From the NCBI GenBank assembly GCA_911810475.1, contig OU461276.1:2120001-2184000 (forward strand): a DNA stretch of 64,000 bases, read 5' to 3'. Position numbers and translations under genes: made by a program. The notes beneath the pieces were generated by a model, which did no database searches, was not told the DNA's origin, and was given only the letters and a program-made list of their open reading frames with translations. Positions 31,123-40,978 of the stretch are shown in pieces (within the stretch, counting starts at the first letter, position 1; each line of letters begins with the position of its first letter). This stretch comes from Candidatus Celerinatantimonas neptuna. Its GTDB lineage: Bacteria; Pseudomonadota; Gammaproteobacteria; Enterobacterales; Celerinatantimonadaceae.

Positions 31123-32490
31123 ATGCATATTCATATTTTAGGCATTTGTGGAACTTTTATGGGGGGGATTGCTAAATTAGCGATTGAATCGGGGCATCGG
31201 GTAACCGGGAGTGACCAGAATGTCTATCCCCCGATGAGTACTCAATTGTCTGGTTTGGGGATTGAAATTATTCAGGGCTATGACCCGCAGCAATTGAGTC
31301 CTGAACCCGATTTAGTAATTATCGGCAATGCGCTTAGTCGGGGAAACCCCTGTATCGAATATGTATTGGAACGCGGACTGAAATATACGAGTGGTCCACA
31401 ATGGCTGCATGATCACATTCTTCCCGGGCGTTGGGTGTTAGCTGTTGCCGGGACTCATGGGAAAACCACCACGTCTGGTATGCTGGCATGGATCTTAGAA
31501 GATAATGGAATGGCTCCTGGGTTTTTGATAGGAGGCGTGCCTGGTAACTTTGAGCAGACGGCTTGTTTAGGCGATACACCATTTTTTGTGGTGGAAGCGG
31601 ATGAATATGATAGTGCTTTTTTCGATAAACGTTCGAAATTTGTGCATTACAGTCCCAGAACATTAGTCATCAACAATCTCGAATATGATCATGCAGATAT
31701 TTTTCCCGATTTATCGGCGATTCAGCGTCAATTTCATCATGTTATTCGTTTAGTGCCGCGTAATGGCCGTATTTTAACGCCAGCAGGCGATCCGGCTGTT
31801 AATGAAGTACTTGATATGGGATGCTGGAGTGAAAAGGCCTGTGTTGGTGACCATGGTGACTGGCAATTGACGCCACAACAAGCGGACTGGAGTTGCTTTG
31901 ATATTAGCTTTCATGGACAGAAGCTGGGACAAGTTGAATGGTCACTGATTGGTCGGCATAACGCGTTAAATGCGGTGATGGCGATTGCCGCTGCTCATCA
32001 TGTTGGTATCTTACCTGAGTGTTCAATTGCAAGCCTTGCCAGGTTTGTATTGCCGAAACGACGTCTTGAAAAACTGGCACAGATTGATGGTGTAACGATT
32101 TATGATGATTTTGCACATCATCCGACAGCCGTGAAAGCGACATTACAGGCGCTTAGGGCCAAAATTGGTGATGCGCCATTGACTGCTGTGCTGGAACCTC
32201 GCTCCAATACGATGAAAATTGGGGTTCATCAGCAAAGCTTAGTTGACTGCCTGCAACTGGCTGACCGCCAGATCATTTATCAGGGTCATGCTAAATGGAA
32301 TGTATCTGAGTTGTTTGCAGGGATTCCTACAGCCCATTGTTATCGTGATATCGATGCTGTTGTGGCTGACCTGATTGCGAACCGGCGTCTTGGTGAACAT
32401 ATTGTATTGATGAGTAATGGTGGGTTTGCTGGTGTGAATCAAAAATTGATTGAGGCACTTGAACAGGAGCATGCCATCCAGAAATCTTGA
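31123..32490 (+). CDS. mpl: UDP-N-acetylmuramate:tripeptide ligase
   Basis: A 455-residue Mur-ligase-fold enzyme that recycles cell-wall tripeptide by joining it to UDP-MurNAc. It shows the N-terminal Rossmann segment IHILGICGTFMGGIAKLAIE, ATP loop VAGTHGKTTTSGMLAW, VVEADEYDSAFFDKRSKFVH and YDDFAHHPTAVKATLQALR. The start at 31123 has AGGAG seven bases upstream and matches the E. coli length (457); the frame extends 28 codons further upstream without homology. Confidence 0.96.
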   Translation: MHIHILGICGTFMGGIAKLAIESGHRVTGSDQNVYPPMSTQLSGLGIEIIQGYDPQQLSPEPDLVIIGNALSRGNPCIEYVLERGLKYTSGPQWLHDHILPGRWVLAVAGTHGKTTTSGMLAWILEDNGMAPGFLIGGVPGNFEQTACLGDTPFFVVEADEYDSAFFDKRSKFVHYSPRTLVINNLEYDHADIFPDLSAIQRQFHHVIRLVPRNGRILTPAGDPAVNEVLDMGCWSEKACVGDHGDWQLTPQQADWSCFDISFHGQKLGQVEWSLIGRHNALNAVMAIAAAHHVGILPECSIASLARFVLPKRRLEKLAQIDGVTIYDDFAHHPTAVKATLQALRAKIGDAPLTAVLEPRSNTMKIGVHQQSLVDCLQLADRQIIYQGHAKWNVSELFAGIPTAHCYRDIDAVVADLIANRRLGEHIVLMSNGGFAGVNQKLIEALEQEHAIQKS

Positions 32491-32506
32491 AAATGCGACA
32501 AAATAA

Positions 32507-32530
32507 AACGGCTCCGCTTGGGGAGCCGTT
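32507..32530. terminator. terminator between mpl and the hapR-like gene
   Basis: Stem AACGGCTCC (32507-32515) / GGAGCCGTT (32522-32530). The T-rich side (CCGTTTTATTTTG) is on the minus strand, so it mainly ends the minus-strand regulator gene. Confidence 0.75.
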
Positions 32531-32557
32531 CAGGAATATGCTAAACTCAGCCGCTTA

Positions 32558-33175
32558 TTAGTTCAGCGGGCGTAGCAGTGATGTGACGTAATCATTGACA
32601 AAGTCAATGACTGTTTCACGAGATGGTTGATCCGGGCGATTAACCATTTGCACGGCCAGATAAAATGCAGCAGTTAAAGCCTGAGCTGCGTTACCTGCAT
32701 TCATGGCACTGGTCAGTTCGTCCTGTTCGAATCCCTGCTGTAGAGAATTACCGATGATTTCGTTAATACGAGATTGAACAGAAGTGAAACGAGGCCATAC
32801 ATCTTCACGTACAGAAGAACTCCATTCCAACCAGATATGAACGATATCAGGTTCGTTAAATGTTGTATCGACCAGTGAAGAGACATAGTCGTGGATACAC
32901 TCAAGAGGTGCTTTGTTTTCGGTAAACGTATCGTTTACTAATGCGAGGATGCGTTTTTCGACTTCAGTCAAAACATCATCAACAAGATCTTCTCGAGTGT
33001 TGAAATAGTTGAAAACGGTTGCAACAGAAACATTTGCTAATTCTGCAATTTCAGCATGTCCTGCACGGCCAATACCGCGGCGGGAGAATACTTTAGTTGC
33101 ACATTCCATCAATTGTTTTCTGCGGGCTTCAGGGGACAGACGCGTCCGTCGGCGTACACTAGTTGTGGTATCCAT
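32558..33175 (-). CDS. hapR: LuxR/HapR/LitR-type TetR-family quorum-sensing regulator
   Basis: A 205-residue TetR-fold regulator. The N-terminal part is close to Vibrio LuxR/HapR: RRRTRLSPEARRKQLMECA, VFSRRGIGRAGHAEIAELA, SVATVFNYFNTREDLVDDVL (helix-turn-helix). The ligand domain keeps WLEWSSSVREDVWPRFTSVQ. Family members are the master regulators at the end of the LuxO-Qrr pathway. Its place next to hpt, transcribed away from it, is the same as hapR in Vibrio. The symbol is by homology; litR would also fit. Confidence 0.92.
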   Translation of the reverse strand: MDTTTSVRRRTRLSPEARRKQLMECATKVFSRRGIGRAGHAEIAELANVSVATVFNYFNTREDLVDDVLTEVEKRILALVNDTFTENKAPLECIHDYVSSLVDTTFNEPDIVHIWLEWSSSVREDVWPRFTSVQSRINEIIGNSLQQGFEQDELTSAMNAGNAAQALTAAFYLAVQMVNRPDQPSRETVIDFVNDYVTSLLRPLN

Positions 33176-33450
33176 AATAGTTTTCTCGTTTAGTTACTTA
33201 AAATATATATTTATAATCACAAGCTCTTATATGGCTTATGTCTTTTTATGGTTTCGACGACGGTATCTTAGATGAAAAGATACACATTTTCGAGCCATGA
33301 TTTAATGATAGATTATTCACTACAAAAAAAACAGAATGAAATTTTGTAAATTACATGAATTTTAATAAATAACTGATTGGTCAACTAAAATAATTGTTGA
33401 ATTTTTTCGTTAGGTACATCCATAAAATTGAACTGGATCTAAAAAAGATG

Positions 33451-33981
33451 ATGAAGCACTCTATAGAACTTTTAATTGATGCTGAGCAAATTGATAAAAA
33501 AGTCAAAAAAATTGGCGCGGAGATTGAAGAACGATACAAAGATAAGGACAGGCCATTGATTCTAATTGGGTTGTTGCGTGGTTCATGTCTTTTCCTTGCT
33601 GATTTGTGTCGTCAGGTCAAACGGCCTGTTATTCTTGATTTTATGACCGTGTCCAGTTATGGGAATGCAATGCAGTCATCCCGGGATGTTCGGATTTTGA
33701 AAGATTTAGATGATGATATTCGTGATGCCGATGTCGTCATCGTTGAAGATATCATCGATACCGGGCATACCTTGAGTAAAGTTCGGGAATTGTTATTGTT
33801 CCGTCAGCCAAATAGCATTGCTATTTGTACTTTATTGGATAAGCCATCACGGCGTGAGGCCAATGTTCCGGTAGACTGGATTGGTTTTTCGATCCCTGAT
33901 GAATTTGTCGTAGGTTATGGTATTGATTATGCACAGCGTTATCGCAATTTACCGTTTATCGGCAAAGTAATTCCCCAGTAA
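33451..33981 (+). CDS. hpt: hypoxanthine phosphoribosyltransferase
   Basis: A 176-residue purine-salvage enzyme. It shows [30 protein letters not shown], the PRPP loop [20 protein letters not shown] and the C-terminus [20 protein letters not shown]. The N-terminus MKHSIELLI aligns with E. coli MKHTVEVMI, so the second of two adjacent ATGs (33451) is chosen. Longer open frame upstream has no counterpart. Confidence 0.96.
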   Translation: MKHSIELLIDAEQIDKKVKKIGAEIEERYKDKDRPLILIGLLRGSCLFLADLCRQVKRPVILDFMTVSSYGNAMQSSRDVRILKDLDDDIRDADVVIVEDIIDTGHTLSKVRELLLFRQPNSIAICTLLDKPSRREANVPVDWIGFSIPDEFVVGYGIDYAQRYRNLPFIGKVIPQ

Positions 33982-34031
33982 TCTTTATAACGTCGAACTG
34001 AATAAACCATGAATTCAACAACAGGAGCATT

Positions 34032-34976
34032 ATGAGCAGTCCAGTGGAAATACAACCACAGGCGTTGGTCATTGAAACACTTCGTAAAACCTACAAAGGG
34101 GGCGTTGAAGCTCTCAAAGGATTGTCATTAAACGTTGAAAAAGGCGATTTTTATGCCTTATTGGGGCCCAATGGTGCGGGGAAATCGACCACTATTGGGA
34201 TCATGACCTCGTTAGTAAATAAAACATCAGGCCGGGTCATTATCTTTGGGTATGATCTGGATTCCCAACTGGAGATGGCTAAATCCCAAGTGGGGTTAGT
34301 GCCTCAGGAATTTAATTTCAATCAGTTTGAAACTGTCTTGCAAATCGTTGTTCAGCAGGCGGGCTATTATGGCGTGAAACGTGATGTTGCCAACGAACGG
34401 GCCAAAGTTCATTTAACAAGGTTAGGGCTTTGGGAAAAACGTCACCAACGTTCCCGTGATTTGTCCGGGGGAATGAAACGGCGACTGATGATTGCAAGAG
34501 CTCTGATGCATAACCCGAGTCTTCTTATTTTAGACGAGCCTACGGCAGGCGTTGATATTGAGCTTCGTCGCTCTATGTGGGACTTTTTGCGGGAACTTAA
34601 CGAACAGGGAACCACCATCATTCTAACAACCCATTATCTGGAAGAGGCGGAGATGCTTTGCCGTCATATTGGGATTATTGATAAAGGTGAACTGGTTGAA
34701 AATACCACTATGCGTGATTTGCTTGGCCAATTGAAAAAAGAGACATTTATTCTTGATTTAGCTGAGCCGATTTTTGCTCCGGAATTAAAGGGTTTTGAAT
34801 GTCATATGGTGGACAGTACGACATTAGAAGTGGATGTACTTAAAGAAGCCAATCTGAATGATGTGTTTTCCCAACTCAGTGAGCAGGGAATTCAGGTTGC
34901 CAGTATGCGTAATAAAGCTAATCGTCTTGAAGAGCTATTTGTCTCACTGATTGAAAAAGGGAGAAGCCAGGGATGA
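34032..34976 (+). CDS. yadG: ABC transporter ATP-binding protein YadG
   Basis: A 314-residue ABC-2-type ATPase. Walker A LLGPNGAGKSTTIGIM, Q-loop LVPQEFNFNQFE, signature DLSGGMKRRLMIARALMHNP, Walker B LLILDEPTAGVDIELRRSMW and H-loop TTHYLEEAEML are intact. It overlaps yadH by four bases. It follows hpt as in E. coli, but the carbonic anhydrase gene (can) that lies between in E. coli is missing. Export cargo unknown. Confidence 0.95.
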   Translation: MSSPVEIQPQALVIETLRKTYKGGVEALKGLSLNVEKGDFYALLGPNGAGKSTTIGIMTSLVNKTSGRVIIFGYDLDSQLEMAKSQVGLVPQEFNFNQFETVLQIVVQQAGYYGVKRDVANERAKVHLTRLGLWEKRHQRSRDLSGGMKRRLMIARALMHNPSLLILDEPTAGVDIELRRSMWDFLRELNEQGTTIILTTHYLEEAEMLCRHIGIIDKGELVENTTMRDLLGQLKKETFILDLAEPIFAPELKGFECHMVDSTTLEVDVLKEANLNDVFSQLSEQGIQVASMRNKANRLEELFVSLIEKGRSQG

Positions 34977-35746
34977 ATGTAGCTACTTATTGGATTGCCT
35001 TTCAGAGTATTCTGGTTAAAGAGATCCATCGATTTACCCGGATCTGGGTGCAGACACTGGTGCCTCCTGCTATTACGATGACGCTCTATTTTGTGATCTT
35101 CGGGAGTATTATCGGTCACCGGATTGGCTATATGTCGGGCGTTCCGTATATGCAGTTTATTGTTCCGGGCCTTATTATGATGTCAGTTATTACGAATTCT
35201 TATTCGAATGTTGCATCATCCTTTTTTAGCGCTAAATTTCAACGGAATATAGAGGAAATGCTTGTCGCTCCGGTACCTAATTATGTGATTATACTGGGAT
35301 TTATCGGAGGCGGAATGGCTAGAGGGCTTTGTGTAGGATTACTTGTAACACTGGTTTCTTTATTTTTTGTTCCGTTTCATGTCCATAGTGTGTCAATTGT
35401 GGTTTTGACGGTTTGTTTTACTTCCGCTGTATTCTCTTTAGGTGGATTAATCAATGCGATTTATGCGCAGTCGTTTGATGATATCAGCATTGTTCCGACC
35501 TTTGTATTGACGCCACTGACCTATCTGGGTGGGGTGTTCTACTCCATTTCGCTTTTGCCAGGATTTTGGCGTGGTGTATCGCATTTCAACCCAGTCGTGT
35601 ATATGGTCAGTGCCTTTCGGTATGGATTTTTAGGCATCAAAGATGTCCCATTGTATTTTTCGTTTGCCGTATTATCGGCGTTCATCATTGGCTTATTTAT
35701 TTGGGCTTATATTTTAATTCAGCGTGGTTATGGATTACGAAGTTAA
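34973..35746 (+). CDS. yadH: ABC transporter permease YadH
   Basis: A 257-residue inner-membrane ABC-2 permease with six predicted helices. Family blocks are FTRIWVQTLVPPAITMTLYF, VPYMQFIVPGLIMMSVITNS, NIEEMLVAPVPNYVIILGF and LTPLTYLGGVFYSISLLPGF. Partner of YadG; its 3' end overlaps the next gene. Confidence 0.95.
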   Translation: MNVATYWIAFQSILVKEIHRFTRIWVQTLVPPAITMTLYFVIFGSIIGHRIGYMSGVPYMQFIVPGLIMMSVITNSYSNVASSFFSAKFQRNIEEMLVAPVPNYVIILGFIGGGMARGLCVGLLVTLVSLFFVPFHVHSVSIVVLTVCFTSAVFSLGGLINAIYAQSFDDISIVPTFVLTPLTYLGGVFYSISLLPGFWRGVSHFNPVVYMVSAFRYGFLGIKDVPLYFSFAVLSAFIIGLFIWAYILIQRGYGLRS

Positions 35747-36416
35747 ACAGACAGGCAATTCTCGATGGGTTGTCTCAACTCAGCCGGATATTCATCCGAA
35801 TTTAGTAAAAGTGGTTGAGCGGCACCGTCTGAGTGATTGCCGCCGACCGATAGCGGCTCATAGTCAGGCTGCATTTGATGAATTATTAGAGTGGATAGCG
35901 ACGTTTCCCGATGAAACGCCATTGATTCTTGATTCGTGTTGTGGTGTTGGGCAAAGTACAGCGCATATTGCAGCTATGTATCCTGATGCAGCTGTGATTG
36001 GGGTCGATAAATCGGCAGTCCGGCTAAAACGTCATCATGCTTATCAGGTGCAGCAGGAGAATTATCAGTTATTTCGTGCAGATCTGCATGATTTATGGCG
36101 ATTGATGGTGAAACAACAGCTTCGTCTGTGGCGGCATTTCCTGTTGTATCCAACGCCATGGCCTAAACCGATGCATCTGCAACGACGCTGGTATGCTTCA
36201 AACTGCTTCCCTGCGTTAGTTGAGCTGGGCGGTGAGTTTGTATTGCGAAGTAATTGGCCGCTTTATTTACGCGAATGTGGCGTTGCATTCGCATGCTATC
36301 AGATTGGCAGCGAAATGGTTCAATTGGAATCGGTTCAACCGATGACACCTTTTGAGCAAAAATATCAGGCAAGTGGTCAGTCTCTGTGGCAATTAACCGC
36401 TAACCTTAACGTATAA
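35730..36416 (+). CDS. TrmB-family SAM-dependent methyltransferase
   Basis: A 228-residue protein of the tRNA (guanine-N7) methyltransferase family. It shows TGNSRWVVSTQPDIHPNLVK, the SAM site LILDSCCGVGQSTAHIA, and a Trp-containing block YPTPWPKPMHLQRRW in place of the canonical PDPWPKKRHHKRR of TrmB. The substituted Asp-Pro suggests a divergent paralogue with altered substrate or activity. The start overlaps yadH by 17 bases; a GTG two codons upstream is an alternative. A strong terminator follows. Confidence 0.82.
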   Translation: MDYEVKQTGNSRWVVSTQPDIHPNLVKVVERHRLSDCRRPIAAHSQAAFDELLEWIATFPDETPLILDSCCGVGQSTAHIAAMYPDAAVIGVDKSAVRLKRHHAYQVQQENYQLFRADLHDLWRLMVKQQLRLWRHFLLYPTPWPKPMHLQRRWYASNCFPALVELGGEFVLRSNWPLYLRECGVAFACYQIGSEMVQLESVQPMTPFEQKYQASGQSLWQLTANLNV

Positions 36417-36472
36417 AATTGCGTGATATTTAACGAACTATTAAATTAACACCTCTATTATATGTAACATTA

Positions 36473-36510
36473 TTCTCCACTTTGTTAAAAAGTGGAGAAT
36501 GGTTTTTTGG
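36473..36510 (+). terminator. strong terminator after the trmB-like gene
   Basis: Perfect 11-bp stem TTCTCCACTTT (36473-36483) / AAAGTGGAGAA (36489-36499), then TGGTTTTTTGG. Confidence 0.88.
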
Positions 36511-36671
36511 TACCGTATTGATTAAAAAGTGTACTTGATATCGTGTTTTCGAAAAAATTTTGGTTTTTGTGTAATAAATGGATGCTGTAGAACGACTCAG
36601 GAGTATGATCTGTCGCTTTGTGCTTTTCTTTGAGCGATGGTCCTTTTCTCTTCATACGTGGAGTAGTTTTG

Positions 36672-37670
36672 ATGTTGCTCAAAAAGAAAGATCGACATAC
36701 CGAAGCCGATGTCACCCCTGAAGCAATTTATAAAGCTCGTCGGCAGTTTATGAAAGGGTCTCTGATCTTGGGGGCTTCAGCGTTACTACCGATACAAAGC
36801 CTGGCAAAACCAGAAGAACAGGAGGGGCAGTTTCAACTGGATACGCCACCGTGGCTTAAACAACAGATTAACCATGCCAGAGCTAGTCGGCTGCCGATAC
36901 ATGAGGCTGTGACGCCTTATTCAGTTGTTACCAGTTATAATAATTTCTATGAGTTTGGCTATAATAAAAGTGACCCGGCTAAAAATAGTGGCGATTTTAA
37001 GCCTTTCCCATGGCAGGTTGAGATTGGGGGAGAAGTGGCTAAACCCGGGACGTATCATCTTGATGATCTATTAAAAGGGATCCAGCTTGAAGAGCGAATC
37101 TATCGTTTACGATGCGTTGAAGCCTGGTCAATGGTTATTCCATGGATTGGGTTCCCTTTATCGAGGTTATTGAAGCGATTCGAGCCGACCAGCCGGGCTA
37201 AATATGTGGCATTCACATCTGTTTATCGCCCTGAGCAGATGCCAGGCCAAAAGAGCCTGTTCAGTACCATTCAATGGCCTTATGTGGAAGGGTTGCGAAT
37301 CGATGAAGCGATGCATCCTTTAACACTATTGGCTGTCGGCCTTTATGGAAAGACATTACCTAATCAGAACGGTGCTCCGTTTCGGTTAGTTGTACCCTGG
37401 AAATATGGTTTTAAGAGTGCAAAATCGATCGTTAAAATTGAACTGACCGAACAGCAACCCCCAACGACCTGGAGTCAGATCGCTCCCAATGAGTATGGCT
37501 TCTATGCGAACGTTAATCCGCATGTGGATCATCCCCGTTGGAGCCAGAAAGAAGAACGGCGTTTGCCATCCGGGCTTTTTCATCCTCATATTATCCCCAC
37601 GCGAATGTTTAACGGCTATGATGAAGTCGCACCGCTTTATAAAGGCATGGATCTACACAAATATTTTTAG
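36672..37670 (+). CDS. msrP: periplasmic methionine sulfoxide reductase catalytic subunit MsrP
   Basis: A 332-residue molybdopterin enzyme (YedY) repairing oxidised methionine in periplasmic proteins. A twin-arginine signal [20 protein letters not shown] (about residues 24-43) is present. The Mo-binding Cys is in [15 protein letters not shown], and the C-terminal domain has [19 protein letters not shown]. The start ATG at 36672 is preceded by GGAG and keeps the family N-terminus ([19 protein letters not shown]). It is followed nine bases later by msrQ. Confidence 0.96.
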   Translation: MLLKKKDRHTEADVTPEAIYKARRQFMKGSLILGASALLPIQSLAKPEEQEGQFQLDTPPWLKQQINHARASRLPIHEAVTPYSVVTSYNNFYEFGYNKSDPAKNSGDFKPFPWQVEIGGEVAKPGTYHLDDLLKGIQLEERIYRLRCVEAWSMVIPWIGFPLSRLLKRFEPTSRAKYVAFTSVYRPEQMPGQKSLFSTIQWPYVEGLRIDEAMHPLTLLAVGLYGKTLPNQNGAPFRLVVPWKYGFKSAKSIVKIELTEQQPPTTWSQIAPNEYGFYANVNPHVDHPRWSQKEERRLPSGLFHPHIIPTRMFNGYDEVAPLYKGMDLHKYF

Positions 37671-37679
37671 GAGCATCTG

Positions 37680-38303
37680 ATGGCAATTTCTGTGACATGG
37701 CGTCGGGTGATCATCTTTTTGGTCAGTTGTGTACCGCTCGCATTACTGATTTGGGGCATTTTTCAGCAGAATCTGGGCGGTGATCCGGCTAAATATATTG
37801 TTCTAAATACAGGTCTTTGGTCTCTGCGTTTTTTATTGATTACGTTAGCTCTCACCCCGTTGGTTAGATATTTTAAATGGCGTTGGGTGATGGTTCACCG
37901 ACGAATGCTGGGATTATTTGCCTTGTTTTATGGGGTATTGCATCTGTTTTCGTACTACCAGTTTATTCTGGGGGGAAATCTGGACATGCTGGCTAGTGAA
38001 ATAGTCCGTCGTCCTTATATTCTGGTTGGTGCACCGGCATTGCTGATTCTTATTGTACTGGGTATTACATCGACCAGGGGGTGGATGAAACGGCTTGGGA
38101 AAAGATGGCAATCATTACATCAGCTGGTTTATCTGGGCTTGATTCTGGCCTGGATTCATCTGTACTGGCAGGTCCGTTCCAGTTATTTTGAGGCAGTTTT
38201 GTATGGTATTTTTGGGGGATTGTTACTGGCTGCCCGTGTCCCAAAATGGTGGTCGAATTGGCAACGACGTAAAAGTAAATCAAAAAGAGCGTGTATAAGG
38301 TGA
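37680..38303 (+). CDS. msrQ: heme-binding membrane subunit MsrQ
   Basis: A 207-residue six-helix protein (YedZ) that feeds electrons from the respiratory chain to MsrP. Heme-ligand His residues are in the conserved WVMVHRRMLGLFALFYGVLH and WQSLHQLVYLGLILAWIHLY blocks. It follows msrP in one operon. Confidence 0.95.
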   Translation: MAISVTWRRVIIFLVSCVPLALLIWGIFQQNLGGDPAKYIVLNTGLWSLRFLLITLALTPLVRYFKWRWVMVHRRMLGLFALFYGVLHLFSYYQFILGGNLDMLASEIVRRPYILVGAPALLILIVLGITSTRGWMKRLGKRWQSLHQLVYLGLILAWIHLYWQVRSSYFEAVLYGIFGGLLLAARVPKWWSNWQRRKSKSKRACIR

Positions 38304-38332
38304 ATTAATGCCCCGCAGAGGAGCATTAATTC
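38302..38332. terminator. hairpin between msrQ and panD
   Basis: Perfect 10-bp stem GAATTAATGC (38302-38311) / GCATTAATTC (38323-38332) between convergent genes, overlapping the msrQ stop. It lacks a T-tract on either side, so it may protect 3' ends rather than terminate. Confidence 0.5.
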
Positions 38333-38338
38333 TGGATA

Positions 38339-38719
38339 TCAGGCTGTTTGGACCGGAATCGCATTGCTGGTCCGGGTTATCTGATTATTTTCATCAAAAT
38401 AAGCGATGGATGGATGATGATCCTTGGCTTGTTCATCCGCAATTCCGGCAAAGGCACAGATAATTAATTTATCACCGACTGCCGCACGCCGGGCCGCAGC
38501 ACCGTTGACAGAGATAATCTTAGATCCACGTTCTGCGGCAATAGCATAAGTTGAAAAGCGTTCACCGTTATCGACATTATATATATCGATAGCTTCGTAC
38601 TCGCGGATACCGACAGCATCTAAAAAGTTAAGATCGATTGCACAGGAGCCTTCGTAATTGAGTTCGGCCAAGGTTACCCTAGCACGATGAAGTTTGCTTT
38701 TAAGCATGGTTAATTGCAT
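38339..38719 (-). CDS. panD: aspartate 1-decarboxylase proenzyme
   Basis: A 126-residue precursor that self-cleaves at Gly-Ser in [11 protein letters not shown] (Ser25 becomes the pyruvoyl group) and makes beta-alanine for pantothenate. It shows [20 protein letters not shown] and [13 protein letters not shown]. The length equals E. coli PanD. It lies just after panC in the same direction. Confidence 0.96.
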   Translation of the reverse strand: MQLTMLKSKLHRARVTLAELNYEGSCAIDLNFLDAVGIREYEAIDIYNVDNGERFSTYAIAAERGSKIISVNGAAARRAAVGDKLIICAFAGIADEQAKDHHPSIAYFDENNQITRTSNAIPVQTA

Positions 38720-38771
38720 GGTTCTTCTCTAATAAAATAATCAATGGAGTAGCGGGCATATATGATGCCTA

Positions 38772-39623
38772 TTAAGATGATAATGGGACGACTAAGTTAT
38801 CAATTAGCCGGGGTGTTCCTAAATAAGCTGCTGCTAAAATAACAGCTGCTTTACTGTTAGTCTGTAGTGGCCCAAGATTGGTTGCATCGACAATATCAAT
38901 TGAATCAGTTTTAAAACCGATGTCATCAAGCTGCTGCGTTGCTTGTCGAATGACTTCATCAGCTGCTATTCCATTTTTGAGTTGTTCTGACATCCACCGG
39001 AGTGTTGTTGCGAGTTTGGGGGCTTTTCCCCTCTGGGCTTTGGTTAAGAAATGATTGCGGGAACTCATAGCCAGCCCATCAGGATGACGAACAATCGGCA
39101 ATGAAATGATCTGAGTCGGGAGCATCAAATCATGTGTCATCTGACGAATCAAAGCCAGTTGCTGGTAATCTTTTTCACCAAAACAGGCTACATCAGGCTG
39201 AATGATATTAAATAGTTTGGTGACAACCGTTGCAACTCCACGGAAGTGGCCGGGGCGCAGGGCCCCTTCTAAAACATCACTCAACCCGGGGACGTATACT
39301 TCTGTCGATTGTTCAACCCCATTGGGGTACATTGTTTCTTCTTGTGGTGCGAATAATAAATCGACACTTGCATCGACTAATTTTGCCTGGTCTTGATCCA
39401 GCGTTCTGGGATAGCTGGAAAAATCTTCTTTTCTGTCAAACTGCATCGGGTTTACAAAGATCGATACAGCAACCCGATCGGCAATCTGCTTCGCATAGTG
39501 AATCAGATTTAGGTGGCCATCATGAAGATTGCCCATCGTTGGGACAAATGCAATCCTTTGGTCCTGAGTTTTCCAGTTTTGAATTTGTGCACGAACAGGT
39601 GCAACTTGTGTAAGTGTCTGCAT
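38772..39623 (-). CDS. panC: pantothenate synthetase
   Basis: A 283-residue enzyme (E. coli 283) joining pantoate and beta-alanine with ATP. It shows VPTMGNLHDGHLNLIHYAKQ, SIFVNPMQFDRKEDFSSYPR, VACFGEKDYQQLALIRQM and the KMSKS-like LAMSSRNHFL. It starts two bases after panB ends. Confidence 0.97.
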   Translation of the reverse strand: MQTLTQVAPVRAQIQNWKTQDQRIAFVPTMGNLHDGHLNLIHYAKQIADRVAVSIFVNPMQFDRKEDFSSYPRTLDQDQAKLVDASVDLLFAPQEETMYPNGVEQSTEVYVPGLSDVLEGALRPGHFRGVATVVTKLFNIIQPDVACFGEKDYQQLALIRQMTHDLMLPTQIISLPIVRHPDGLAMSSRNHFLTKAQRGKAPKLATTLRWMSEQLKNGIAADEVIRQATQQLDDIGFKTDSIDIVDATNLGPLQTNSKAAVILAAAYLGTPRLIDNLVVPLSS

Positions 39624-39625
39624 AA

Positions 39626-40420
39626 TTATTCGAATGTATGTTCTTGGCCAGGGAATTGTCCCTGTCCTACTTCATCAATATAGCGGCGAACAGCTAAACG
39701 AATATCACCGCTCTGTGCTAAGAAATTTTTTGCAAATTTAGGAATGTGCCCCTGACTGATTCCCAGCATATCATGCATCACCAGGATCTGACCATCTGTG
39801 TCGCGGCCGGCCCCGATTCCGATGACGGGGATCAGTAGTGCTTCACTAACGGCTTTGGCAAGAGAGGCAGGTACGCATTCTAAAACGAGTATTTGAGCTC
39901 CGGCCTGTTCAACCGCTTTGGCTTGTTCAATAAAGTCGTGTTGAACTGACTTTCCCCTTCCCTGAACTTTATATCCACCAAATACATGAACGGACTGAGG
40001 CGTGAGCCCCATATGGACACAGACAGGAACAGCGTGTGCAACTAAAGTCTGGATCGTTTCGACTAACCAACTTCCGCCTTCAATTTTCACCATGTGGGCA
40101 CCGGCACGCATCAGCGTGGCTGCATTGAGTAATGTTTGTTCAATGCTGGTGGTCGTCATAAATGGCATGTCAGCTAAAATGAGTGCATGACGGGTGACCC
40201 GGGCTACCGATTCGGTATGATAGGCAATATCATCTAAAGTGACAGGGAGCGTTGTATCATGTCCCTGAAGGACCATCCCTAACGAATCACCAATGAGTAG
40301 CCCATGCATTCCCTGCTCATCAAAAAGAGAAGCAAAGCTTGCATCATAAGCTGTAATGGTCGCAATTTTCTGACGTTGCTGCTTCATTTTTAGCAGTGTC
40401 GTTGTTGTGATCTGAGCCAT
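39626..40420 (-). CDS. panB: 3-methyl-2-oxobutanoate hydroxymethyltransferase
   Basis: A 264-residue enzyme (E. coli 264) making ketopantoate. It shows [50 protein letters not shown] and [20 protein letters not shown]. The start at 40420 has AGAGGAA upstream and gives the family length; five extra codons are open upstream. Confidence 0.97.
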   Translation of the reverse strand: MAQITTTTLLKMKQQRQKIATITAYDASFASLFDEQGMHGLLIGDSLGMVLQGHDTTLPVTLDDIAYHTESVARVTRHALILADMPFMTTTSIEQTLLNAATLMRAGAHMVKIEGGSWLVETIQTLVAHAVPVCVHMGLTPQSVHVFGGYKVQGRGKSVQHDFIEQAKAVEQAGAQILVLECVPASLAKAVSEALLIPVIGIGAGRDTDGQILVMHDMLGISQGHIPKFAKNFLAQSGDIRLAVRRYIDEVGQGQFPGQEHTFE

Positions 40421-40451
40421 GACGTTCCTCTGCATTAGTTAAAGAAGGCTA

Positions 40452-40976
40452 TTAAAGTCGTTCTGTTACTGAGTTAGCAGTCCATTCACTGGCTGGTTCC
40501 AGCCGTTTTATCTGATTGATCTGGATGGTTTTAGCCAGTCCAGCAATTTCATGCCCATTGGGGAGAATTAATTGTGGGGCAATTTCGGCTAGTGGTAAAA
40601 CCACAAATTCGCGTTGTTCCAGCCCATAATGCGGAACCGTCAGTCTGGATGTTTCAATTGTTTGATTGCCAAATAATAAAAGGTCCAGATCCAAAGTTCT
40701 GGGACCCCAACGCAATTTTTTACGAACCCGACCCTGTTCGAGTTCGATTTGCTGTGTTGCATCGAGTAATGATTCTGCTGTTAAGGTTGTATCCAGCGCC
40801 AGAACTGCATTCATGTAATCAGGCTGGTCTTGCGGTCCCATGGGTTTACTGCCATATAGACTCGAAATGGCGACCAGCTGACAATGAGTCATCTGTTTGA
40901 AGGCTAATACGGCCTGATGCAGTTGTTGCCTGGGATTTGCTAAATTACTTCCCAGGCCAATATAACAGCGAATCAT
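40452..40976 (-). CDS. folK: 6-hydroxymethyl-7,8-dihydropterin pyrophosphokinase
   Basis: A 174-residue folate enzyme transferring pyrophosphate from ATP to the pterin. It shows CYIGLGSNLANPRQQL, DYMNAVLALDTTL, and the signature RWGPRTLDLDLLLFG. It lies between pcnB and panB, as in E. coli. Confidence 0.96.
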   Translation of the reverse strand: MIRCYIGLGSNLANPRQQLHQAVLAFKQMTHCQLVAISSLYGSKPMGPQDQPDYMNAVLALDTTLTAESLLDATQQIELEQGRVRKKLRWGPRTLDLDLLLFGNQTIETSRLTVPHYGLEQREFVVLPLAEIAPQLILPNGHEIAGLAKTIQINQIKRLEPASEWTANSVTERL

Positions 40977-40978
40977 AA

